From: Vibrio sp. UCD-FRSSP16_30
Lineage (GTDB): Bacteria > Pseudomonadota > Gammaproteobacteria > Enterobacterales > Vibrionaceae
Length of the DNA: 64,000 bases
Direction: 5' to 3'
Assembly (NCBI RefSeq): GCF_001676025.1
Contig: NZ_LZFW01000046.1
Coordinates: 1 to 64,000, forward strand
In this document: positions 1-9,549 of the stretch, in pieces
Layout: each line of letters starts with the position of its first letter
Position numbering within the stretch: the first letter of the stretch is position 1
Notes under the pieces: generated by a model
The model's database searches: none
What the model was told of the DNA's origin: nothing
Seen by the model: only the letters and a program-made list of their open reading frames with translations
Translations under genes and position numbers: made by a program

Positions 1-517
1 ACATAGCCCAACCAATTGGTTTACGAGCAAACAAGTCCAGCACAACGGCTAGATAAGCCCAGCGATTCCCTGTCCAGACGTAGGTCACATCTCCAACCCA
101 CACCTGATTTGGAGACGTAACGGCAAACTGTCGGTCAAGGTGATTCGGGATCTCCACATGCTCGAGTGGCTGTTTCTTATATTTATGATTCGGTAGCTGC
201 CGACTAACTAACCCTAGCTTTTTCATAATCTTAGTTGCGCGATAGCGACTCAAATTAACGCCAGCATTAGTTACTATGCCCGCAATTGTTCGAGCTCCAG
301 CAGAGCCATTGCTGGCACTATAAGCTTCTTGCACAAGCGATCGAGTTTGAACCTCTAATGTAGGGATAGCTTTTGGTCGTCGCTTCCAATACTTGTAACT
401 CCTTCGATGAATGTCGAAGACGTGACATAGCGTAGTAATGCTGTAGCTCTGTTTGAGTCGCTCGATTATCGAGAATTTTTCAGTGAGTCCGACATCAACA
501 GAGCTGTAGCCTTTTTT
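1..517 (-). CDS. IS3-family transposase OrfB (DDE integrase), partial
   Basis: This frame is open from the A6G slippage site to the window edge, with no stop in about 170 codons. It has no good start of its own and is expected to be made as an OrfAB fusion by -1 frameshifting. It contains an HTH_21-like region ([11 protein letters not shown]) and the start of the integrase core, WVGDVTYVW, whose Asp should be the first catalytic residue of the DDE triad, followed by [12 protein letters not shown]. The second Asp and the Glu lie beyond the window. The product cuts and joins IS ends. The family is clear; completeness cannot be judged. Confidence 0.8.
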
Positions 518-777
518 ATGATTTCGTTGTGCTCTTCAAGCTCTGCGATCCGTTTTTTTAGCTCACGGATTTCAATTTGTTCTGGCGTTAACGGTGAGGC
601 TTTGGGCGTAATGCCTTTCCGCTCTTGCTTGAGCTGCCTTACCCACTTGTCCATGGCTGACTTGCTAATATTCATGGCCTTGGCTGCCTCATCAACTGAG
701 TACCCTTGGTCAACAACTAGCTGTGCTGCTTCAAGTTTGAATTCTGGGCTGAAAGTTCTTCTTGTACGTTTTGTCAT
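466..777 (-). CDS. IS3-family transposase OrfA (HTH_Tnp_1)
   Basis: About 103 residues. It starts [10 protein letters not shown], the common N-terminus of this IS3 subgroup. A longer frame begins 12 codons upstream, but that extension lies in the terminal region of the element. The N-terminal helix-turn-helix ([19 protein letters not shown], about residues 29-47) recognises the terminal repeats. The following Leu/Ile/Glu-rich stretch (about residues 68-90) is the leucine-zipper-like dimerisation helix. It overlaps OrfB and carries the slippage heptamer near its end. OrfA alone is usually a regulator of transposition. Confidence 0.85.
   Translation of the reverse strand: MTKRTRRTFSPEFKLEAAQLVVDQGYSVDEAAKAMNISKSAMDKWVRQLKQERKGITPKASPLTPEQIEIRELKKRIAELEEHNEIIKKATALLMSDSLKNSR
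511..517 (-). promoter_or_regulatory. Programmed -1 frameshift heptamer A AAA AAG
   Basis: In the OrfA frame the minus strand reads ATA AAA AAG. Slipping back one base gives AAA AAA GGC, which enters the open OrfB frame. This A6G heptamer is the standard frameshift signal of IS3-family elements. No stimulatory stem-loop was modelled. Confidence 0.75.
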
Positions 778-849
778 AGTTCCACCTGTTGTGTACGAGG
801 TGCATCTTAACACCTCTAATCAGGTGGCCAAATTCACTATGCCACTACA

Positions 850-1140
850 TACTGACATGGAAAACCTTAAATTATATTAGTGACAAGTGCTTCTTTTCGT
901 ATATACATACTCAAAGTGCTAAAAGTACAAAAAATTATTCATATTGAAGTCGTTTGCTACCCTATATAAATGAGCAAAAGTAAGTCAAATGATTGCACAA
1001 AAAATTGAGATACAATATTGCCTCAATTCACAAGTAGACAGAAAAGAGTGATAACCAATCCCTACAACTTCATTGACTATGTTAAGTTTTTGATACAGCA
1101 TTGATACTTATTCTCAAAATCAAAAACAACTAAGGTCGTC
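850..1140. other. Intergenic region between IS element and glutaredoxin gene
   Basis: AT-rich spacer. No open frame of useful size and no hairpin stands out. It should hold the promoter of the downstream glutaredoxin-like gene, but no convincing -35/-10 pair was identified. Confidence 0.4.
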
Positions 1141-1500
1141 ATGAAATTTATCAGGATTGTTCTAGGAAAGATTATCTTGCTGCTTAACTTCATCTTCACT
1201 CCACGCGGCATCAAACGCTCGCCAGAAGCGCAACAAGCTGCCAACCAAATCGCGGATAACTTAACGCTCTATCAATTTGAGGCATGCCCATTTTGTGTGA
1301 AAGTGCGTCGTGAGATGAAGCGTCAATCGGTCAATATCGCTTTAAAGGATGCTAAAAATGATACGGTGGCTCGTGAAGAATTGAGTGTGGGTGGCGGCCG
1401 CGTAAAAGTGCCATGTTTAAAAATCAATAAACAAGGTGTAGACACTTGGATGTACGAATCTAAAGACATTATCGCCTATCTGCAAAAAGAGTTTGCTTAA
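1141..1500 (+). CDS. Glutaredoxin-like thiol-disulfide protein with N-terminal membrane segment
   Basis: 119 residues. A hydrophobic segment at about residues 5-20 probably anchors the protein in the inner membrane. It is followed by a basic stretch and a glutaredoxin fold starting around residue 40 (LTLYQFEACPFC). The CPFC redox motif (Cys49, Cys52) resembles glutaredoxin rather than thioredoxin, and VPCLKIN supplies the cis-proline region that binds glutathione. Such proteins reduce disulfides or glutathionylated proteins; the partner is unknown. An AAGG ribosome-binding site lies about 7 bases before the ATG. It appears monocistronic. Confidence 0.85.
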   Translation: MKFIRIVLGKIILLLNFIFTPRGIKRSPEAQQAANQIADNLTLYQFEACPFCVKVRREMKRQSVNIALKDAKNDTVAREELSVGGGRVKVPCLKINKQGVDTWMYESKDIIAYLQKEFA

Positions 1501-1808
1501 TAATCAGTGAGCAGAGTGCTCACTCTGCTTCAATTATGTTGAATAGTGACTGCCGTCTGTGTTGATTCACTATTTAGCATTAACCAAAGTCCGACAAACA
1601 AAATGCCCCTAAAATCATCCTAAGCCTGTGCTGACCTCTAATTACATTGCTCGCCTTCAGATAAATAATCCCTCTTTATTTCAAACTTCTCACTATTATT
1701 GAAATAGTTAGCGCTGTTTTGGCTAAGATAGTAGGATGATGAATATCAACACGTTGCGTATCCCGTATTCACAACCGCGCACGTATCTATAAGGAAATGG
1801 AGAGCGAC
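1501..1808. other. Intergenic region upstream of yejA
   Basis: It holds the weak hairpin above and otherwise AT-rich DNA. It must contain the yejA promoter; no operator was recognised. No small open frame with a ribosome-binding site was seen. Confidence 0.35.
1510..1529 (+). terminator. Hairpin after glutaredoxin gene
   Basis: The inverted repeat agcagagtg/cactctgct lies 10 bases past the stop codon. It is followed only by a weak T stretch (tcaatt), so termination may be inefficient. Confidence 0.4.
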
Positions 1809-3617
1809 ATGCTAAAAAGGACGCTAATTGCAGGGGCTATATTTTGTTCACCTTGGCTTCACGCGCAGGTAATAGAATCCACCTATTTGTCCGGTTTTGG
1901 TGACGTTAAATACCCATCTGATTTTCAGCACCTCAATTATGTTAATCCTAATGCACCTAAAGGCGGCCACGTTACTTATGGCGCGATTGGTACTTACGAC
2001 AGTTTTAACCGTTATGGTTCAAGGGGTAAGCCCGGCGCAATGACCGGCGAGATTTACGACACATTAATGTTTTCCCCTAATGACGAAATCAATACCTCCT
2101 ACCCTTTAATCGCACAAAAGGTCCGCTACCAAGATGACTATTCTTGGATGGAAGTGGACATCAACCCAAATGCCAAATTCCATGATGGTGTACCCATCAC
2201 CGCTCATGATGTCGAGTTTAGCTTTCAAAAGTTTCTCGACCAAGGGGTGCCTCAGTACAAAACCTATTATAAAAAAGTGAAATCCGTTAAGGCGCTCAAT
2301 GATAAAACCGTGCGTATCGAAATGAATGAAGTCGATCACGATGTGCTGTTTTCCCTCACTCAAGGCCTCATTGTATTACCGGAACACTTTTGGAAAGACA
2401 AAGATTTAAGTCAGCCGTTATCACAGCCTCCGGTTGGCAGTGGTCCATATAAAGTAGAATCCTTCAAGTCTGGACAGAGCATCACCTATTCACGAGTAAA
2501 AGATTATTGGGCAGACACCCTTCCGGTCAACGTAGGGCGTAATAACTTTGATACGATCCAATATGACTATTATCGTGATGACACCGTGATGCTTGAAGCA
2601 TTCAAAGCAGGTGAATACGATTTAAGACAGGAAGGCACGGCTAAGTTTTGGGCTACCTCTTATACCGGCAGTAACTTTGACAAAGGTTATATCCTTAAAG
2701 AAGAAATCCCCCATCAATTGCCGCAAAGCATGCAAGGTTTTATCTATAACACCGAGCGCGATATTTTCAAAGATCCTAAGGTTCGTGAAGCCCTTACCTA
2801 TGCGTTGGATTTTGAGTGGATGAACAAAAATATGTTCTACCAACAATACGCTCGCACTAGCAGTTATTTTCAAAACACCGAATATCAAGCAACCGGTAAA
2901 CCAAGCAAAGCAGAACTGGCAATATTAGAGCCGATTAAAGCGCAAATTCCGCCACGAGTATTTGATAATGCGTATGCCCCTCCTAAAAGTGATGGCTCTG
3001 GCCGTATACGAACGCAAATGCGCACGGCCATCAAGTTACTAAAAGAAGCGGGATGGGAAACAAAAAATGGCGTGCTCACCAACAGCAAAACCGGCAAGGC
3101 GTTTGAATTTGAATTAATGGCTTATAGTCCCACGACAGAACGTATCGCCGATCCGCTCAAGAAAAACCTCAGTAATCTGGGGATCACCATGAAAATTCGC
3201 ACCGTTGATACCACACAATACTTAAAGCGTTGGCACGAGCGTGATTACGATATGATTTTCTCGTCTTATTCTGCGAATGCCTACCCTAGCGCCAACCTAA
3301 AAATTGCTTGGCACAGCCACTTTGTCGATAGTACTTATAATCAGGCAGGGGTGCGTGATAAAGCCATCGATTATTTAACCGATGAAATTGATACACATCA
3401 ACTTGATCCCGAAAAGCTCAAAGCATTAGGGCCTGCTCTTGATCGCGTTCTTACTTGGAATTTTTATGCCATTCCAGCCTGGCACTCAGATACCTTTCGA
3501 GTCGCCAGTTGGGACAAGTTCTCGCGCCCTGATGTTCGTCCAGAATACGATCTTGGTCTTGATACTTGGTGGATAGACAGCGACAAAGCGCAGAAGCTGC
3601 CGACTAAACGTCGCTAA
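1809..3617 (+). CDS. yejA: Peptide ABC transporter substrate-binding protein YejA
   Basis: 602 residues from the chosen ATG. An ATG four codons upstream is less likely because GGAGAG sits at a workable distance only for the chosen start, which also opens directly into a signal peptide (MLKRTLIAGAIFCSPWLHAQ). The mature protein is an SBP_bac_5 (DppA/OppA-type) periplasmic binding protein; NPNAPKGGHVTYGAIGTYDS and the C-terminal DTWWID region fit the YejA branch. In E. coli YejA delivers oligopeptides, including microcin C, to YejBEF. Permease genes follow after a stem-loop, and the ATPase gene lies further downstream. Confidence 0.92.
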   Translation: MLKRTLIAGAIFCSPWLHAQVIESTYLSGFGDVKYPSDFQHLNYVNPNAPKGGHVTYGAIGTYDSFNRYGSRGKPGAMTGEIYDTLMFSPNDEINTSYPLIAQKVRYQDDYSWMEVDINPNAKFHDGVPITAHDVEFSFQKFLDQGVPQYKTYYKKVKSVKALNDKTVRIEMNEVDHDVLFSLTQGLIVLPEHFWKDKDLSQPLSQPPVGSGPYKVESFKSGQSITYSRVKDYWADTLPVNVGRNNFDTIQYDYYRDDTVMLEAFKAGEYDLRQEGTAKFWATSYTGSNFDKGYILKEEIPHQLPQSMQGFIYNTERDIFKDPKVREALTYALDFEWMNKNMFYQQYARTSSYFQNTEYQATGKPSKAELAILEPIKAQIPPRVFDNAYAPPKSDGSGRIRTQMRTAIKLLKEAGWETKNGVLTNSKTGKAFEFELMAYSPTTERIADPLKKNLSNLGITMKIRTVDTTQYLKRWHERDYDMIFSSYSANAYPSANLKIAWHSHFVDSTYNQAGVRDKAIDYLTDEIDTHQLDPEKLKALGPALDRVLTWNFYAIPAWHSDTFRVASWDKFSRPDVRPEYDLGLDTWWIDSDKAQKLPTKRR

Positions 3618-3631
3618 CATCGTTCTTTAAT

Positions 3632-3651
3632 AAGGGGGCTTGCCCCCTTTT
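3632..3651 (+). terminator. Intercistronic stem-loop between yejA and yejB
   Basis: GGGGG/CCCCC with a short loop is followed by TTTT, 14 bases past the yejA stop and 39 bases before yejB. It resembles an intrinsic terminator inside the operon. It would partly terminate or protect the yejA mRNA, giving more binding protein than permease. Confidence 0.65.
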
Positions 3652-3689
3652 ATTTAATCTCAAGTTAATAAATTTAAACAAAGAGTGTC

Positions 3690-4781
3690 ATGTCAGCTTA
3701 TATCATAAGACGCCTACTGCTTGTTATCCCAACCCTATGGGCGATCATCACGATTAATTTTTTTGTGATTCAAATTGCGCCCGGCGGCCCTGTCGAGCAA
3801 GCCATTGCACAAATGGAAGGCTTAGACTCAGGTGTGATGGAGCGCTTTACCGGTGGCGGTCAAGAGGTTAAATTAAGCGCGGCAAGCAATGATGCTCAAA
3901 CAACAGGCTATCGCGGATCTCGTGGGATGGATCCAGAAGTTATCGAAGCCATTAAGCAGCAGTTTGGCTTCGATAAACCAATCCATGTGCGCTATTTTGA
4001 AATGCTCAGAAACTACCTTACCTTTGATTTTGGTGAAAGCCTGTTTAAAGGTGGCGATGTTATCGATCTCATTGTGGAGCGACTGCCCGTTTCAATCTCC
4101 CTTGGTCTATGGAGCACCTTGATCATCTATTTGATCTCAATTCCTTTAGGGATCATTAAAGCCATTCATCACGGTTCTCGTTTTGATATCTGGAGTAGCG
4201 CATTAGTGATTGTCGGCTACGCTATTCCTGGTTTCTTATTTGCGATCATTTTAATTATTGTGTTTGCCAGTGGTAATTATTTGGACTGGTTCCCGCTTCG
4301 TGGTCTAGTTTCGTCAGATTTTGACTCCCTTAATTGGTATCAAAAAGTCATCGATTATTTCTGGCATTTAGCGCTTCCTACATTGGCCATGGTGATTGGC
4401 GGATTTGCCACTTTAACCATGCTAACCAAAAACTCTTTTCTTGATGAAATCAACAAGCAGTACGTGGTGACAGCAAGGGCCAAAGGACTGGACGAAAAAA
4501 GCATTCTTTATAAGCACGTTTTTCGCAATGCGATGCTGATTATTATTGCGGGGTTTCCTAGCGCCTTTATCAGCATATTTTTCACCGGTTCCATGCTGAT
4601 AGAAGTGATGTTTTCTCTAGAGGGCATTGGACTGCTTGGTTTTGAATCAACCATTCAGCGAGACTATCCTGTGGTATTTAGCTCCCTTTATATCATGACC
4701 TTACTGGGCTTATTGCTGAGTATTATTTCCGATCTTACCTACTCATGGGTCGACCCACGCATTGATTTTGAGGCTCGATAA
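3690..4781 (+). CDS. yejB: Peptide ABC transporter permease YejB
   Basis: 363 residues, the usual YejB size (about 364). An N-terminal membrane helix (residues 4-28) carries the [15 protein letters not shown] motif typical of DppB-type permeases. A long periplasmic region follows, then a BPD_transp_1 core with about five helices. The EAA loop that contacts the ATPase is visible as [21 protein letters not shown]-like sequence near residues 262-282. The protein forms the inner-membrane channel with YejE. Its stop codon is directly followed by the yejE ATG, which suggests translational coupling. Confidence 0.92.
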   Translation: MSAYIIRRLLLVIPTLWAIITINFFVIQIAPGGPVEQAIAQMEGLDSGVMERFTGGGQEVKLSAASNDAQTTGYRGSRGMDPEVIEAIKQQFGFDKPIHVRYFEMLRNYLTFDFGESLFKGGDVIDLIVERLPVSISLGLWSTLIIYLISIPLGIIKAIHHGSRFDIWSSALVIVGYAIPGFLFAIILIIVFASGNYLDWFPLRGLVSSDFDSLNWYQKVIDYFWHLALPTLAMVIGGFATLTMLTKNSFLDEINKQYVVTARAKGLDEKSILYKHVFRNAMLIIIAGFPSAFISIFFTGSMLIEVMFSLEGIGLLGFESTIQRDYPVVFSSLYIMTLLGLLLSIISDLTYSWVDPRIDFEAR

Positions 4782-5798
4782 ATGAATCCGTTAGTCGCAT
4801 TACGTATACAGCAATTTAAAGCTAATCGCCGTGGATACTGGTCATTATGGCTGTTCACTATTTTATTTGCCGTCAGCTTAGTGGCAGAACTTGTAGCCAA
4901 TGATAAGCCTCTATTTATCAGCTTTGATGATGGCTGGTATTTCCCTATCGCCAAGCATTATTCAGAGATTGAATTTGGTGGCGAATTTGCAGCAGAGGCC
5001 GACTATACCGACCCTTATGTGAAAGATCTGATTAATGAAAAAGGCTATATCATTTGGCCGATCATTCCATTTAGCTATGACACAATAAACTATGATTTAT
5101 CCCAACCTGCTCCCTCACCACCTGACGCCGTCAACTGGTTAGGCACAGATGATCGAGGTCGAGATGTGCTCGCTCGCGTCATTTATGGTTTTAGAATATC
5201 GGTTTTATTTGGCTTTATTCTTACCATCGTAAGTAGCGTTATCGGAGTCATTGTTGGCGCAACCCAAGGCTATTATGGTGGCAAACTGGATCTTATCGGT
5301 CAGCGTTTCATCGAGGTGTGGTCTGGCATGCCAACCTTATTCTTACTGATCATTTTATCAAGCTTTGTCGAACCTAATTTTTGGTGGTTACTAGGCATTA
5401 TGGTGCTATTTAGCTGGATGAGTTTAGTCGGTGTAGTGCGGGCTGAGTTTTTACGCTGTCGAAACTTTGATTATGTAAAAGCTGCGCACGCTTTAGGTGT
5501 CAGTGATAAACGCATTATCAGTCGTCATATGTTGCCTAATGCGATGGTGGCAACCTTAACCATGATACCGTTTATTTTATCGGGTTCGGTGACCACGTTA
5601 ACGTCGCTTGATTTCTTAGGTTTTGGCTTACCTAGCGGTTCTCCCTCTTTAGGTGAACTACTGGCTCAAGGCAAAGCGAATTTACAAGCACCTTGGCTGG
5701 GTTTTTCTGCATTTGTGGTGTTATCGGTGATGTTGAGTTTATTGGTGTTTATTGGTGAAGCGGTGCGAGATGCCTTTGACCCACATTCACAGGCTTAA
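4782..5798 (+). CDS. yejE: Peptide ABC transporter permease YejE
   Basis: 338 residues. It starts immediately after yejB with no spacer. The N-terminus has the OppC-like helix (residues 19-40). WLGTDDRGRDVLARVIYGFRIS is the OppC/DppC family hallmark preceding the transmembrane core, and the EAA motif is AAHALGVSDKRIISRHMLP. It partners with YejB in the membrane channel. The ATPase gene yejF does not follow directly: a small gene on the other strand intervenes. Confidence 0.92.
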   Translation: MNPLVALRIQQFKANRRGYWSLWLFTILFAVSLVAELVANDKPLFISFDDGWYFPIAKHYSEIEFGGEFAAEADYTDPYVKDLINEKGYIIWPIIPFSYDTINYDLSQPAPSPPDAVNWLGTDDRGRDVLARVIYGFRISVLFGFILTIVSSVIGVIVGATQGYYGGKLDLIGQRFIEVWSGMPTLFLLIILSSFVEPNFWWLLGIMVLFSWMSLVGVVRAEFLRCRNFDYVKAAHALGVSDKRIISRHMLPNAMVATLTMIPFILSGSVTTLTSLDFLGFGLPSGSPSLGELLAQGKANLQAPWLGFSAFVVLSVMLSLLVFIGEAVRDAFDPHSQA

Positions 5799-5829
5799 GC
5801 CTTACCAGAATATTAGAGACTAAACGCAA

Positions 5830-5852
5830 AAGAGGCGCATAAAGCGCCTCTT
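5830..5852. terminator. Bidirectional terminator between yejE and convergent small gene
   Basis: Perfect 9-bp stem aagaggcgc/gcgcctctt with loop ataaa. It has short T/A-rich flanks on both strands and sits in the convergent gap, so it can serve both transcripts. Confidence 0.75.
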
Positions 5853-5883
5853 AAAATACAATATTCGATGAGTTAAAACCGTA

Positions 5884-6126
5884 TTAACTTGTTTGCTCAG
5901 TCAACTTAAGACGTTCAATGGTTTGTTTAAGTTCGTTGGCAAGATCGGTCATCGCCGTTAGGCTTGTCGAGTTTTGCACAGAAATTGATTCAACCTTAGC
6001 TGTAGCTTGGCTTAGCGTATCAAGCACAATGGCATCCAAAGAACGTAGGCATTTTTGTGCCAGTTGTAGGTGCAGCTCCGCTTCTTTGGCAAGGCTATAA
6101 GCTGATTTGTAGATTTCTTTTGGCAT
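5884..6126 (-). CDS. Small alpha-helical protein of unknown function
   Basis: 80 residues from the ATG reading MPKEIYKSAY. This start has a strong GGAGG ribosome-binding site five bases upstream, unlike the longer frame beginning 11 codons earlier. There is no signal peptide and no cysteine beyond Cys37 in the region seen. The sequence is rich in Ala, Leu, Lys, Glu and Gln with heptad-like spacing, so it is probably two helices forming a coiled coil. It has a phasin-like flavour, but no motif allows assignment. It lies convergent to yejE and divergent from yejF, splitting the yej cluster. Confidence 0.65.
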   Translation of the reverse strand: MPKEIYKSAYSLAKEAELHLQLAQKCLRSLDAIVLDTLSQATAKVESISVQNSTSLTAMTDLANELKQTIERLKLTEQTS

Positions 6127-6382
6127 TTTAGCCTCCTGAGTCAATTTATGGGGGGTCATAAGACAGGGTTTTAAAATTTAATTTTGTATTTAAATACTAC
6201 AATTAACAATATATTAATTTATTTGATAGAGCCACAGTTTATTTGAAAAACTGAGAGCTAATTCGCAACTATTGGTTACTGAGTATACATTTGCTTACAT
6301 TATTTCGAGTCTGAATATTAACCAATAATTCACTTTGACCACTTATACTATTCACCGTTTTAGACCAACAGCAGGAAGCCAC

Positions 6383-8005
6383 ATGAGTCAGCCACTACTT
6401 AACATTGACAATCTTTCCGTCGCCTTTGGTGGTAAAAATGACCCAAGAACAGTAACTTACAATGTTAGCCTCACTTTAAATAAAGGCGAAACATTAGCCT
6501 TAGTCGGTGAAAGTGGCTCAGGTAAATCAGTCACAGCCAATGCAATTTTACGCCTACTCCCTAAAGCCAGTGCTGTCTATCAAACTGGCAGCATACACTT
6601 TGATGGTGAAGAGTTACTCTCCTTATCTGAGAGACGTATGCGCGGCGTACGAGGTGGACGTATTGGTATGATTTTTCAAGAGCCCATGGTCTCCTTAAAT
6701 CCTTTGCATAAAGTCGGCCGGCAACTGGTTGAAACCGTTGAAATACACCGCGGATTACGCGCTAATCAAGCTAAGTCTCTTGCTCTCACTTGGCTTAAAA
6801 AAGTCGGTATTCGTCATCCTGAGCAAAAAATTAATGCCTACCCTCATCAATTAAGTGGCGGAGAGCGCCAGCGAGTAATGATTGCTCTTGCGTTGATCAA
6901 TGAGCCAGAATTGCTTATTGCCGATGAACCAACCACCGCTCTTGATGTTTCAGTACAAGCTCAAATCCTTGATCTTCTTAAAGAGCTTCAACAAGAGTTA
7001 GGAATGGCAATGCTGTTTATTACTCACGATCTAAGTATTGTTAAACGCATTGCAAGTCGTGTGTGCGTAATGAAAGAAGGCAAACTTGTCGAAACCGCAG
7101 ATTGCGACACGCTATTTAAAGCGCCGAAACACCCTTACAGCAAAATGTTAATTGAAGCGGATCCATCAGGATCGCCTGTCAGCGTAAACGCAACGCAATC
7201 CCCCCTTGTCGTCGCCAGCGATCTGAAAGTGTGGTTTCCAATTACCGGTGGCGTATTTAAGCGCGTGATCGATCATACCAAGGCGGTAACTGGCGTTAAC
7301 TTCACCCTTAAAAAGGGACACACTCTTGGATTAGTGGGCGAAAGTGGCTCTGGAAAATCCACCACCGGTATGGCCATCCTGCGCTTAATCAACAGCGAAG
7401 GTGGAATTGTATTTGATGAGCAGGAACTCTCGGCATTAGACAGAAAGCAAATGCTGCCATTAAGAAGGCGAATGCAGGTGGTGTTCCAAGACCCTTTCTC
7501 TGCGCTTAATCCGAGAATGTCAGTTGCGCAAATTATTGGGGAAGGGTTGCGAGTTCATCCGCATTTAAATCAACAGACCTTAGAGGAAGAGTACTTAAAC
7601 GATCAGCAAATTGATCAAGAGATTTGTCGGGTGATGCAAGAAGTAGGATTAGATTGCGAGACACGCTATCGCTATCCTAATGAGTTCTCCGGTGGACAAA
7701 GACAGCGCATTGCCATTGCCCGCGCATTAATTCTCAAACCCGAATTTATTTTATTAGATGAGCCAACCTCTTCACTGGATCGCACAGTACAAGCACAAGT
7801 ATTACAGTTACTTAAAGACCTTCAGCTGAAATATGGTCTAACCTATCTATTCATTAGTCACGATCTTAATGTGGTGCGATCTTTGTGTCACGATACGATG
7901 GTGCTCAAAGCTGGCGAAGTGATTGAATATGGTCAAACCAAACAAGTCTTTGAAACGCCTAAACACCCTTACACTCAGCAACTAGTGACGCTGTCACACA
8001 TGTAA
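6383..8005 (+). CDS. yejF: Peptide ABC transporter dual ATPase YejF
   Basis: 540 residues from the ATG reading [10 protein letters not shown], which has AGGA upstream. A TTG 16 codons earlier opens the frame but is less likely. Two complete ABC ATPase domains are fused. The first has Walker [11 protein letters not shown], signature LSGGERQRV and Walker [13 protein letters not shown]. The second has [20 protein letters not shown] and [12 protein letters not shown]. Both carry the oligopeptide-transporter C-terminal extension (KHPYS/KHPYT). It powers YejBE for peptide uptake. It is separated from yejE by the small opposite-strand gene, so it needs its own promoter. Confidence 0.92.
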   Translation: MSQPLLNIDNLSVAFGGKNDPRTVTYNVSLTLNKGETLALVGESGSGKSVTANAILRLLPKASAVYQTGSIHFDGEELLSLSERRMRGVRGGRIGMIFQEPMVSLNPLHKVGRQLVETVEIHRGLRANQAKSLALTWLKKVGIRHPEQKINAYPHQLSGGERQRVMIALALINEPELLIADEPTTALDVSVQAQILDLLKELQQELGMAMLFITHDLSIVKRIASRVCVMKEGKLVETADCDTLFKAPKHPYSKMLIEADPSGSPVSVNATQSPLVVASDLKVWFPITGGVFKRVIDHTKAVTGVNFTLKKGHTLGLVGESGSGKSTTGMAILRLINSEGGIVFDEQELSALDRKQMLPLRRRMQVVFQDPFSALNPRMSVAQIIGEGLRVHPHLNQQTLEEEYLNDQQIDQEICRVMQEVGLDCETRYRYPNEFSGGQRQRIAIARALILKPEFILLDEPTSSLDRTVQAQVLQLLKDLQLKYGLTYLFISHDLNVVRSLCHDTMVLKAGEVIEYGQTKQVFETPKHPYTQQLVTLSHM

Positions 8006-8028
8006 ACGAGTCATCTATAGGATATATA

Positions 8029-9486
8029 ATGAAAGCCCTAGATCAACTTAACTATTGCCACACCTATGCCGATCTAGGCTCAACGTTTGGTACAACCCTC
8101 TATCCTAGCGCGCTGCAGTTCCCCTACCTTATTCATGTCAATCATTCGCTGGCCAGTCAGTTAGGTATTGATATGGCGAGCAGCAATAATGATGATTTAA
8201 CCGCGCTATTATCTGGGCAAAGTATCCTAGAGCAATGGCAACCTACCGCCATGAAATATACTGGTCATCAATTTGGTCAATATAATCCTGATCTTGGGGA
8301 CGGACGAGGCTTATTGCTCACCGAAATCATTGACTCAAACAATCAGAAGTGGGATTTTCATCTAAAAGGCAGCGGACTTACGCCCTACTCTCGCCAAGGC
8401 GATGGGCGAGCCGTCATACGTTCAAGCGTGCGTGAATATCTCATCAGCGCGGCTATGCAAGGACTTGGTATTGCGACCACTCAAGCTCTCGCCATATTAG
8501 GCTCTGGCACTAAAGTTCAAAGAGAACAGGTCGAATTTGCGGCAACCTTATTGCGCGTCGCCCCTAGTCATATTCGATTTGGTCATTTTGAATACCTATT
8601 TTATAGCGGGCAACATCAACAACTAAAAGAACTCGCCGACTATGTTATCCAATGGCACATGCCATCAATTGAGGATACTCAAGATAAGTACCCTCAGTTT
8701 TTTCAGCAAGTAGTCAGTTTAACCGCCACTATGATTGCCAAATGGCACGCTTATGGCTTCTGCCATGGGGTGATGAATACTGATAATATGTCGATACTTG
8801 GGCTGACTTTTGATTATGGGCCTTTTGCCTTTCTCGATAGCTATAATCCCAAATACATTTGTAATCATAGTGATTACAGTGGTCGCTACGCTTTTGATAA
8901 GCAGCCCGGTATTGCGCAGTGGAATCTTTCCGCTCTTGGTTACGCCTTGTCAAACTTAATAGATAAAGATCAATTAGAGCAATCACTTGCCGATTACCCA
9001 ACCCTATTACAATCAGAATACCGCCAACTAATGAAAGCACGCTTTGGTTTGCAAAGCGATCAACCCGGCGATCCTGAACTCATTAGCGAAGCATTATCGT
9101 TAATGGAGAAATTAGAGCTCGATTTTCATCATACTCTGCGACTTCTTTCCGAAACTGAGTGCACGCTTTGGTCTGCACCACTAACCAATCAGCTTGATAA
9201 GCCAACATTTAAGCATTGGCTATTGCGATATAAAACTCGCTTAGAAATGGATTATAACGATGATCAATTACGCCAAAAGGCAATGCAATCGGTCAATCCT
9301 AAATACATTCTAAGAACGCATCTTGCGCAAGAAGCTATCGAATTAGTAGAAAAGGGAGACTTTGCAGTAATTGAGAAATGGATGGAGGTATTGGCTAATC
9401 CCTTTATCACTCATCACTGCGATGAGCATTGGTCATTACCGCCAAGTAATGACCAAAAAGGCTTATGTTTAAGCTGTTCATCCTAA
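8029..9486 (+). CDS. selO: Protein adenylyltransferase SelO (YdiU family)
   Basis: 485 residues, close to E. coli SelO (478). SelO is a pseudokinase-fold enzyme that transfers AMP from ATP to Ser/Thr/Tyr of proteins, linked to redox stress and glutathionylation. Family landmarks are GQYNPDLGDGRGLLL, KGSGLTPYSRQGDGRAV, VREYLISAAMQGLGI and HGVMNTDNMSI, the last holding the metal-binding Asn and active-site Asp. The C-terminus CLSCSS keeps the conserved Cys that is selenocysteine in animal homologues. It begins 23 bases after yejF and may be co-transcribed with it. Confidence 0.92.
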   Translation: MKALDQLNYCHTYADLGSTFGTTLYPSALQFPYLIHVNHSLASQLGIDMASSNNDDLTALLSGQSILEQWQPTAMKYTGHQFGQYNPDLGDGRGLLLTEIIDSNNQKWDFHLKGSGLTPYSRQGDGRAVIRSSVREYLISAAMQGLGIATTQALAILGSGTKVQREQVEFAATLLRVAPSHIRFGHFEYLFYSGQHQQLKELADYVIQWHMPSIEDTQDKYPQFFQQVVSLTATMIAKWHAYGFCHGVMNTDNMSILGLTFDYGPFAFLDSYNPKYICNHSDYSGRYAFDKQPGIAQWNLSALGYALSNLIDKDQLEQSLADYPTLLQSEYRQLMKARFGLQSDQPGDPELISEALSLMEKLELDFHHTLRLLSETECTLWSAPLTNQLDKPTFKHWLLRYKTRLEMDYNDDQLRQKAMQSVNPKYILRTHLAQEAIELVEKGDFAVIEKWMEVLANPFITHHCDEHWSLPPSNDQKGLCLSCSS

Positions 9487-9549
9487 GCACATCAACAGGT
9501 TTTATTAAACAATAATAGATAGAGTGGTAGTTATACCAATCACAGTAAG

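Larger units (their letters stand above)
1..849 (-). mobile_element. IS3-family insertion sequence, cut by the window edge
   Basis: The element carries the usual two overlapping reading frames of IS3 elements, transcribed leftward, and continues past the left edge of the window. The right boundary is tentative. The minus strand from 849 starts with TGTAGTGGC, and IS3-family ends usually begin with TG. An imperfect inverted repeat (aggtg...cacct) lies just upstream of orfA and could be part of its promoter region. The far terminal repeat and the target duplication lie outside the window. The frames seen are intact, so the copy may be functional. Confidence 0.75.

Noticed and set aside
518-880. 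Plus-strand frame opposite IS3 OrfA
   Set aside because: Antisense shadow of the transposase frame with no recognisable product.
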